A stretch of 7,032 nt of DNA. Origin: Alphaproteobacteria bacterium. GTDB taxonomy: Bacteria; Pseudomonadota; Alphaproteobacteria; UBA828. The notes beneath the pieces were generated by a model. It made no database searches. It was not told where the DNA came from and saw only the letters and a program-made list of their open reading frames with translations. Positions 1 to 4,726 of the stretch are shown here, piece by piece. The position numbers and the translations under genes are program-made. Numbering within the stretch: position 1 is the stretch's first letter; every line of letters starts with the position of its first letter. The stretch is from contig JAUVWK010000144.1 in NCBI GenBank assembly GCA_030604165.1, positions 1 through 7,032 on the forward strand. Direction: 5' to 3'.

Positions 1-913
1 CGATTCGTTTGATGGCGGTGCCGGCAAAGACCTCGCGGAAGGCCTGGTCGTCGAGCGCCGCGAGATCGACCAACCGCGGCGCGGTCAACTCGGCACGTGG
101 CCGCAAGGCGAGCTCCGTCGCGCGCTGCGCGAACTTGTTCCAGGGGCAAACGGCAAGGCAATCGTCGCAGCCGTAGATGCGGTTGCCGATCGGCGCGCGC
201 AGAGCGCGCGGAATATGCCCCTTGTGCTCGATGGTCAGGTACGAAATGCAACGGCGTGAATCCAGCCGGTAAGGCGCCGGAATCGCCCCGGTCGGGCAGA
301 TCTCGAGGCAGCGTTGGCAGGCGCCGCAGCGGTTCGCTTCCGGCTCATCGGGCGGCAGCTCGAGGGCGGTGAAAATCTCGCCCAGAAACAGCCAAGAGCC
401 AAATTCCCGCGAGACCAGGTTGGTGTGCTTGCCTTGCCAGCCGACGCCGGCGCGGGCGGCGATGGGCTTCTCCATGACCGGAGCTGTGTCGACGAACAGC
501 TTAACCTCGGTGCGGTATTCGGCGGCGATGGTGCAGGCCAGTCGCTTGAGCCGGCCCTTGATCAGGCCGTGATAATCGCGACCCTGGGCGTAGACCGAAA
601 TCGCCCCCCGTTCGCGCCGACGCAAGGCCGCGAGCGGATCTCGATGGGGGCCGTAATTGAGTCCGAGCACGATCGCGCTCTTTGCCGCCGGCCACAGCGT
701 TCGCGGCGCGGCGCGGCGCTCCGCGTGCGCCGCCAGCCACGCCATGTCGCCGTGGCACCCTTGCGCCAGATACGCCGCCAGCTCGTGGCGTTCGCGACGC
801 GAGGTTTGCGCCGGGCCGAAGCCGACCGTATCGAAGCCGAGCGCCCGAGCGGCCGCCGCGATCTCGCGCTTGATCGCCGAGCTGTTTATGTCACGAGCCG
901 GTTCCGCACCCAT
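1..913 (-). CDS. queG: Epoxyqueuosine reductase QueG (3' end beyond window)
   Basis: QueG is a cytoplasmic cobalamin- and [4Fe-4S]-dependent enzyme that reduces epoxyqueuosine to queuosine in tRNA, the last step of Q34 synthesis. Reading the minus strand from ATG at 913 gives 304 complete codons with no stop before the left edge. Seen in the translation: YAQGRDYH near residues 108-115; VDTAP with Asp142, which aligns with the family's proposed catalytic acid; GVGWQGKHTNL at 156-166; a first cluster motif CGACQRCLEICPTGAI (Cys196, 199, 202, 206); Cys222 in CISYLTIE; and a second motif YGCDDCLAVCPWNKFA (Cys249, 252, 256). The last residues, GTAIKRI, match the GSPIKR-type segment usual in this family, so the remaining C-terminal part lies outside. 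The start is 9 bases after the stop of the upstream GST-like gene and has no clear Shine-Dalgarno, which suggests translational coupling. The family call is secure from motifs; the completeness of the gene cannot be judged. Confidence 0.96.
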   Translation of the reverse strand, partial: MGAEPARDINSSAIKREIAAAARALGFDTVGFGPAQTSRRERHELAAYLAQGCHGDMAWLAAHAERRAAPRTLWPAAKSAIVLGLNYGPHRDPLAALRRRERGAISVYAQGRDYHGLIKGRLKRLACTIAAEYRTEVKLFVDTAPVMEKPIAARAGVGWQGKHTNLVSREFGSWLFLGEIFTALELPPDEPEANRCGACQRCLEICPTGAIPAPYRLDSRRCISYLTIEHKGHIPRALRAPIGNRIYGCDDCLAVCPWNKFAQRATELALRPRAELTAPRLVDLAALDDQAFREVFAGTAIKRI

Positions 914-922
914 GGAGAGGAC

Positions 923-1591
923 TCAAAAATCAAGGTCGGCGTAGTGCGTCGGCGGCGGAAATCCGGGGATATAGTCGGTCAGGATCGACCGGAAGCAAGG
1001 CCGCGACTTGACCCGCGCGTACCAGTCCTTGGCCGGCTCGTGCTGCTCCCACGGCACGTCGCCGATGTAGTCGATGACCGAGAACTGGGCGGCGGCGGCG
1101 ATGTCGGCGATCGAGAACTCGTCGCCCCCGAGCCAAAGCCGGCGGTCCGTGAGGTAGCCGACATAGTCCATGTGCGTGCGAATATTGGTCATGCCGGCGC
1201 GCACGGCTTGCGAATCCGGCGCGCCTTCGTACAGGAACCGTTTCAGGAACTTCTCCCCGTGGATGTGAACGGTGACTTCCCGGTGGAACTTGACGTTGAA
1301 CCAGACCGCGAGGCGGCGCACTTCGGCGCGGGTCAACGGCGCCGTGCCGATCAGCGCGCGGTCCTTGTAGACGTCCTCGAGATATTCCGTGATCGGCTCG
1401 CCACCGACAACGACTTCGCCGTCGGGCTCAACCAAAACCGGCGTCTCGCCGGCCGGATTCATGGCCAGAAACTCGGGTCGGCGCTCCCACGCCTTTTCGA
1501 GCACCAGTTGGAAATCCAACTCTTTTTCGGCCAGCACCACGCGAGCCATGCGACAGAACGGTGAGAGCCACTCGTGATAGAGCGTACGCAT
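923..1591 (-). CDS. fzlA: GST-fold protein, probable FzlA (FtsZ-binding division factor)
   Basis: This 222-residue protein has a thioredoxin-like N-terminal domain (1-80) and an all-helical GST C-terminal domain (about 88-205). Visible are SPFCR at 10-14, NPAGETPVLVE at 45-55 with the cis-proline at 51, and an N-capping box SIAD at 160-163. The Glu-Ser pair that binds the glutathione gamma-glutamyl group in true GSTs, expected at 63-64 before the ITEYL helix, is Gly-Gly, so glutathione binding is doubtful. The chain ends in a tail DYIPGFPPPTHYADLDF; I recall HYADLDF as the ending of the GST-like proteins found beside queG in Alphaproteobacteria. In Caulobacter, FzlA is such a GST-like protein: it binds and curves FtsZ filaments, governs constriction, and needs its C-terminal tail. 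The orthology is inferred from length, lost dyad and tail. The open frame continues upstream to 1909, but that extension runs through non-coding-like sequence and into the divergent gene, so ATG at 1591 is chosen. Alternative: a plain GST-family protein. Confidence 0.78.
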   Translation of the reverse strand: MRTLYHEWLSPFCRMARVVLAEKELDFQLVLEKAWERRPEFLAMNPAGETPVLVEPDGEVVVGGEPITEYLEDVYKDRALIGTAPLTRAEVRRLAVWFNVKFHREVTVHIHGEKFLKRFLYEGAPDSQAVRAGMTNIRTHMDYVGYLTDRRLWLGGDEFSIADIAAAAQFSVIDYIGDVPWEQHEPAKDWYARVKSRPCFRSILTDYIPGFPPPTHYADLDF

Positions 1592-1598
1592 GGGGCGC

Positions 1599-1627
1599 AG
1601 TTTATCCCAAGGCCGGGGCGCGCCCAA
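1599..1627 (-). promoter_or_regulatory. Weak candidate promoter of fzlA-queG
   Basis: On the minus strand TTGGGC (plus positions 1622-1627) is followed after 17 bases by TAAACT (1599-1604), a partial match to a sigma-70 type promoter. The predicted transcription start would fall at about 1592-1593, directly before the ATG at 1591, so the mRNA would be nearly leaderless. No convincing Shine-Dalgarno is present before this ATG, which fits but does not prove that reading. The boxes match consensus only in part and could be chance. Confidence 0.25.
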
Positions 1628-1696
1628 GGGTGGCCCCCGTCGCCCGAGGTGGCGACCCCCGCGCGGTGCGCGGGCCGGGCCGTACTTCACTTTTGC

Positions 1697-1738
1697 ATCG
1701 CGAATCCAACACCGAAATGTGATTGCCTGATTCGCGAT
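1697..1738. repeat. Perfect 10-bp inverted repeat with two GANTC sites, candidate operator
   Basis: ATCGCGAATC at 1697-1706 is the exact reverse complement of GATTCGCGAT at 1729-1738, with 22 bases between the arms. Each arm contains the small palindrome TCGCGA (1698-1703 and 1732-1737, centres 34 bp apart) and a GANTC site (GAATC 1702-1706, GATTC 1729-1733). It lies in the relatively AT-rich middle of the divergent region, and its right arm overlaps where the -35 box of the DUF1223 gene would be. A two-site operator, or a CcrM-methylated control region, are the likeliest roles; neither is proved by sequence. Confidence 0.5.
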
Positions 1739-1756
1739 TGCGGGAGGGGTGCGTGA

Positions 1757-1762
1757 TATATA
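1757..1762 (+). promoter_or_regulatory. Candidate -10 box of the DUF1223 gene
   Basis: TATATA lies 8 bases before the ATG at 1770 in an otherwise GC-rich neighbourhood. If used as a -10 element, transcription would begin at about 1769-1770, giving a leaderless mRNA from that ATG or a short leader to the in-frame ATG at 1797. No good -35 box stands at 17 bases' distance; that position overlaps the right arm of the inverted repeat, which could mean an activator-dependent promoter. Confidence 0.25.
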
Positions 1763-1769
1763 TCCATCC

Positions 1770-2549
1770 ATGAAGCTTGGCCGCCTTGGGCGCGGCATGC
1801 GTCCCGCCCTCTTTGCCCTTGCCTGTCTGGCAGTCGCTTTCACCAATTTTCCGGGTGCGTTTGCCGACGACGGCACGGCGAAGGCTCCGGTCGTGGTGGA
1901 GCTGTTCACCTCGCAGGGCTGCTCGTCTTGTCCCGACGCCGACGCCTTTCTGGGCGAGATAGCGAAGCGCGACGACGTCGTCGCACTGTCCTTTCACGTC
2001 GACTATTGGAACTACATCGGCTGGGAGGATCGCTTCGCCACCCCACAGACAACCGCACGCCAAGCGGCCTACAAAGAAACCCTGGGCCTCGCCTACGTCT
2101 ATACGCCGCAAATGGTCATCGATGGTGCGCGACACGAGGTCGGCTCGGACCGCGACGCCGTGACGAGGGCCGTCGCCAGGGCGCAGCAAAATCCCGGTCT
2201 GCGTCTACCGGTTACGGTCGAGGGCGATGGCGCGGGCGGCCTGCGGATCTCGATTCCCGCCGCCCCGTTCGAGGACGAAGCGGTGGTTTGGCTGGCGACC
2301 TTCGACCGCAAGCACGCGACCGAAGTCACGGCCGGTGAAAACACGGGCCGGACCATGGTCAACCACCATGTGGTGCGGAATTTCCGGCCCATTGCGCGTT
2401 GGCGCGGCGAGGCGATGGAGCTTGCGCTCAGCGCCGAAGACGTCATGCAGGACGAGGGCGCCGACGCCTGCGCCGTGATTCTCCAGCAAAGCGGCAACGG
2501 CCCCATCATCGGCGCCGGCGCGTACTGGCTGTCGGACCGCGACCGCTGA
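1770..2549 (+). CDS. DUF1223 exported thioredoxin-like protein
   Basis: The product, 259 residues from ATG 1770, belongs to the DUF1223 family, whose members have a thioredoxin-like fold and no firmly established function. It begins with a basic stretch and a hydrophobic segment (about 11-28) ending PGAFA before DD, a classical Sec signal peptide with cleavage after residue 32, so the mature protein is probably periplasmic. Family hallmarks seen: VVELFTSQGCSSCPDAD (41-57) with the CxxC pair Cys51/Cys54, HVDYWNYIGWEDRFATP (76-92), YTPQMVIDG (111-119) where Pro113 sits at the cis-proline position, and GENTGRTMVNHHVVRNF (189-205). The start is uncertain. GTG 1749 touches the GGGAGG at 1742-1747 and so is badly spaced; ATG 1770 follows a TATATA; ATG 1797 would give a compact 23-residue signal peptide. 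The gene is divergent from fzlA and convergent with htpG, so it is probably transcribed alone. The role could be redox or copper/thiol related, but that is only suggested by the CxxC. Confidence 0.92.
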   Translation: MKLGRLGRGMRPALFALACLAVAFTNFPGAFADDGTAKAPVVVELFTSQGCSSCPDADAFLGEIAKRDDVVALSFHVDYWNYIGWEDRFATPQTTARQAAYKETLGLAYVYTPQMVIDGARHEVGSDRDAVTRAVARAQQNPGLRLPVTVEGDGAGGLRISIPAAPFEDEAVVWLATFDRKHATEVTAGENTGRTMVNHHVVRNFRPIARWRGEAMELALSAEDVMQDEGADACAVILQQSGNGPIIGAGAYWLSDRDR

Positions 2550-2551
2550 GG

Positions 2552-2572
2552 GTTTTCAGGCGCGCGGAAAAC
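2552..2572. terminator. Short stem-loop between convergent genes, possible terminator
   Basis: GTTTTC at 2552-2557 pairs with GAAAAC at 2567-2572 around a 9-base GC-rich loop, in the 26 bases between the stop codons of the DUF1223 gene and htpG. Its place between converging genes suits a bidirectional terminator. The stem is only six, mostly A-T, pairs and there is no separate U-tract, so it would be weak and termination may be Rho-dependent instead. Confidence 0.3.
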
Positions 2573-2575
2573 GCT

Positions 2576-4474
2576 TCAGGTTTCGAGCGATCTGGTCAGC
2601 AGGTCGGCGAGACGCTTCGAAAACATGCCCGGCTCGGGCAGCGGCTCCCCTTCCAGGATGCGCGCCTGATCCAGCAGCAGATGGGCCGCGTCCTCCAGCG
2701 CGTCCGTAGCGCCGGCCTTGCCGACCATGGCGACCAGGACACGGATCAATGCGTGGCTCGGGTTGATCTCGAGGATGCGCTTTTGCTCCGGCGTATGCTG
2801 CCTGTGCTGGCGCAAGAGCTGGGCCAAATGGATGTCCAGGTCGCCCTCGTCGGCGACCAGGCAGACGGGGCTGTCGGTCAGCCGCTCGGAGACGCGCACA
2901 TCCTTGACCGCGTCGCCGAGCGTGAGCTTGACCAGCGCGATTAGCTTGTCGACCTCGCCCAGCGGCACGGGCTTGTCCTTGTCTTTATCCTCGCCGTCGG
3001 GCGCCGCCGGCTTGGCGAACTCTTCCAGGTCGGCACTGCCCTGCGTGACCGAGCGGAACGGCTGGTCCCGATAGCTGCCGACCGCGGGCAACCAGAATTG
3101 GTCCACCGGTTCGGACATCAGCAGCACTTCGAGCCCACGCGCCTTGAAACCCTCGATCTGCGGGCTCTTGCGCAGCGCGGCCGGGTCGCCGCCGCTGATG
3201 TAGTAGATGGCGTTTTGGCCCGCGGCCGCGCGCGCGACGTAGTCGGCGAGCGAGACCCAGTCCTCGCCCGAGGTCGTGGATTGGAAGCGGACGATCTCGA
3301 ACAGCTCGCCGCGCTGGCTCTCGTCTTCGTACAGGCCCTCCTTGAGGACGGCGCCGAAATTCCGCCAAAAGGCGGCGTAGTCCGCCGGCGCCTTCTCGGC
3401 CTTCTTTTTGAGTTCGGCGATGACGCGCTTGACCAGCCCGCCGCGGATCTTGGCCACCACCGGATTGTGCTGCAACGTCTCGCGGCTGATGTTGAGCGGC
3501 AGGTCGCTGGAATCGACGACGCCGCGTAGGAACCGCAGATAGGGCGGCACCAACCCCTCGCACTCGTCGGTGATGTAGATCCGCTTGACGTAGAGCTTGA
3601 CCCGGTGCTGGCGGGCCGGGTCGAACAAATCGAACGGCGGCATGTCCGGGATGAACAAAAGCGCGGCATATTCGATGCGGCCTTCGGCATGGAGGTGAAT
3701 CGTATGCCAGGGCTCGCCCGGCAAATGCGCGACGTGGCGATAGAATTCCTGATATTGCGCGTCGGTAATCTCGGCTTTGGGCCGTGTCCACAGCGCGGAT
3801 GCCTCGTTCAGGGTCTCCGGGCCGCCGTCCTCGCCCACCAGCGCGATGGGCAGGGCAATGTGGTCGGAATAGGTCTTGACCACGGTGCGGATGCGCGCCG
3901 GCTCCAGAAACTCGTCGTCGCCCTTGCGCAGATGCAAGACGATGCGAGCGCCCCGGCTCGCGGTTTCGTCGGGCGCCACCGAAAAGGCGCCCCGACCATC
4001 CGATTCCCAGCGCCAGCCCTCCGTCTCGCCGGCCTTTCGGGCGAACACCTCGACCCGCTTGGCGACCATGAAGGTGGCGTAGAAGCCGACCCCGAACTGC
4101 CCGATCAAGGCCGCGTCCTCGGCGGCGTCGCCGGTCAATTGTTCGATGAACGCCTCGGTGCCCGAACGCGCGATGGTGCCTAGATTATCGACCAGCTCCG
4201 CGCGGTTCATGCCGATGCCGTTGTCGGCGACGGTGATGGTGCGCGCCGTTTTGTCGAGCGCGATCGTGACTTTGAGCTCGGGGTCGTCCTCGAGCAGCCC
4301 GGATTCGGTGATCGCGGCGTAGCGCAGCTTGTCGCAAGCGTCCGAGGCGTTCGAGATCAGCTCGCGAAGAAATATCTCCTTCTCGCGATAAAGCGAGTTG
4401 ACCATGAGCTCGAGCAGTTTGCCGACCTCGGCCTGGAATTCATGGGTTTCCTGCGTCTCTTTCGCGTCCGTCAT
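2576..4474 (-). CDS. htpG: Molecular chaperone HtpG (bacterial Hsp90)
   Basis: HtpG is the cytosolic homodimeric Hsp90, an ATP-driven chaperone acting on late folding intermediates and stress-damaged proteins. The 632-residue length is normal and all three domains are present. The N-terminal GHKL ATPase has FLRELISNASDACDKL (35-50) with Glu38, equivalent to the ATP-hydrolysing Glu34 of E. coli HtpG, DNGIGM (84-89), the lid segment GTIARSGT (99-106) and GQFGVGFYA (125-133). The middle domain carries LPLNISRETLQHNPVV with the conserved arginine that contacts ATP phosphate. The C-terminal dimerisation domain has EINPSHALIR and ends in a helix rich in Leu and Arg. There is no C-terminal MEEVD, as expected for bacteria. 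ATG at 4474 is supported by AGGA (plus-strand 4481-4484) six bases upstream and by the MTDAKETQETHEFQAEV start, typical of the family. A sigma-32-like promoter lies about 65-90 bases upstream. It converges with the DUF1223 gene and diverges from the helicase, so it is likely monocistronic. Confidence 0.98.
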   Translation of the reverse strand: MTDAKETQETHEFQAEVGKLLELMVNSLYREKEIFLRELISNASDACDKLRYAAITESGLLEDDPELKVTIALDKTARTITVADNGIGMNRAELVDNLGTIARSGTEAFIEQLTGDAAEDAALIGQFGVGFYATFMVAKRVEVFARKAGETEGWRWESDGRGAFSVAPDETASRGARIVLHLRKGDDEFLEPARIRTVVKTYSDHIALPIALVGEDGGPETLNEASALWTRPKAEITDAQYQEFYRHVAHLPGEPWHTIHLHAEGRIEYAALLFIPDMPPFDLFDPARQHRVKLYVKRIYITDECEGLVPPYLRFLRGVVDSSDLPLNISRETLQHNPVVAKIRGGLVKRVIAELKKKAEKAPADYAAFWRNFGAVLKEGLYEDESQRGELFEIVRFQSTTSGEDWVSLADYVARAAAGQNAIYYISGGDPAALRKSPQIEGFKARGLEVLLMSEPVDQFWLPAVGSYRDQPFRSVTQGSADLEEFAKPAAPDGEDKDKDKPVPLGEVDKLIALVKLTLGDAVKDVRVSERLTDSPVCLVADEGDLDIHLAQLLRQHRQHTPEQKRILEINPSHALIRVLVAMVGKAGATDALEDAAHLLLDQARILEGEPLPEPGMFSKRLADLLTRSLET

Positions 4475-4537
4475 GATACGTCCTGTCGTTTTTTTCGGTT
4501 TCGTCGGACGGGCGGCTGCGCACCGGGCCCGCCGGCT

Positions 4538-4566
4538 ATATGGAACGGCTGGCGCGGCGGTTCAAG
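4538..4566 (-). promoter_or_regulatory. Sigma-32 (RpoH) heat-shock promoter of htpG
   Basis: On the minus strand CTTGAAC (plus positions 4560-4566) is followed after 14 bases by TTCCATAT (4538-4545). The classical sigma-32 consensus is CTTGAAA, 11-16 bases, CCCCATnT, so six of seven -35 bases match, the CCAT-T core of the -10 matches, and the spacing is right. Transcription would start near 4530, giving htpG a leader of about 55 nucleotides that includes its AGGA ribosome binding site. Heat-shock control of htpG is known in many proteobacteria, which supports the call. Confidence 0.75.
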
Positions 4567-4577
4567 CTATTCCTGGC

Positions 4578-4685
4578 CTGCCGGCGCCTCCGGTCCTGGG
4601 CGCGTGCGCGCCTCCGGCCGACGCGCGCGCACGCATCCGGCCGGCGCGCCTGCGCACATCCTGCCGGCGCGCGTGCGCGCGACGC
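4578..4685. repeat. Degenerate GC-rich tandem repeats of about 23 bp, hairpin-forming
   Basis: About four imperfect copies stand head to tail: 4600-4621, 4622-4644, 4645-4667 and a partial 4668-4685; 4578-4599 looks like a more decayed copy. Exact shared words at constant offset show the period: GCCGGCGCGC at 4640-4649 and 4663-4672, CATCC at 4634-4638 and 4657-4661 (both 23 apart), and GCGCCTCCGG at 4584-4593 and 4608-4617 (24 apart). Units also pair with one another: GCGTGCGCGC at 4602-4611 and again at 4671-4680 is the reverse complement of GCGCGCACGC at 4625-4634. The block lies between the htpG promoter and the helicase start. No protein reading is credible here, since every frame gives only Arg/Ala/Pro-rich sequence. 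Confidence 0.65.
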
Positions 4686-4714
4686 TTTGACTTGCATTTG
4701 CGCTGGCGAGCACC

Positions 4715-4719
4715 GAAGG
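4715..4719 (+). promoter_or_regulatory. Ribosome binding site of the helicase gene
   Basis: GAAGG lies seven bases before ATG 4727. Together with the in-frame TGA at 4688-4690, and no other ATG or GTG between them, it fixes the helicase start. Confidence 0.6.
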
Positions 4720-4726
4720 TTCGCTG

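Noticed and set aside
314..1564. A 416-codon plus-strand open frame antisense to fzlA and queG
   Set aside because: It mirrors two well-supported minus-strand genes. Its translation is Arg/Ala/Asp-rich with no motifs, the usual shadow of high-GC coding sequence.
1592..1909. N-terminal extension of the GST-like protein up to an ATG at 1909
   Set aside because: The extra 106 residues are basic and motif-free, cross the intergenic inverted repeat and overlap the divergent DUF1223 gene. The GST fold begins at MRTLYHEW from ATG 1591.
1602..2189. A 195-codon minus-strand open frame over the DUF1223 gene
   Set aside because: It is antisense to a gene with clear family motifs and a signal peptide, and its own translation shows nothing recognisable.
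2364..2375. Palindrome CACCA-TG-TGGTG
   Set aside because: It lies inside the conserved VNHHVV coding segment of the DUF1223 gene, and the codons for His-His-Val-Val explain it.
4578..4685. CRISPR array
   Set aside because: The units abut with no unique spacers, are only about 23 bp and degenerate, and no cas gene is nearby.
4687..4715. TTGACT as a -35 box for the helicase gene
   Set aside because: The hexamer is good, but nothing like a -10 box follows at 16-18 bases, so no promoter is claimed.
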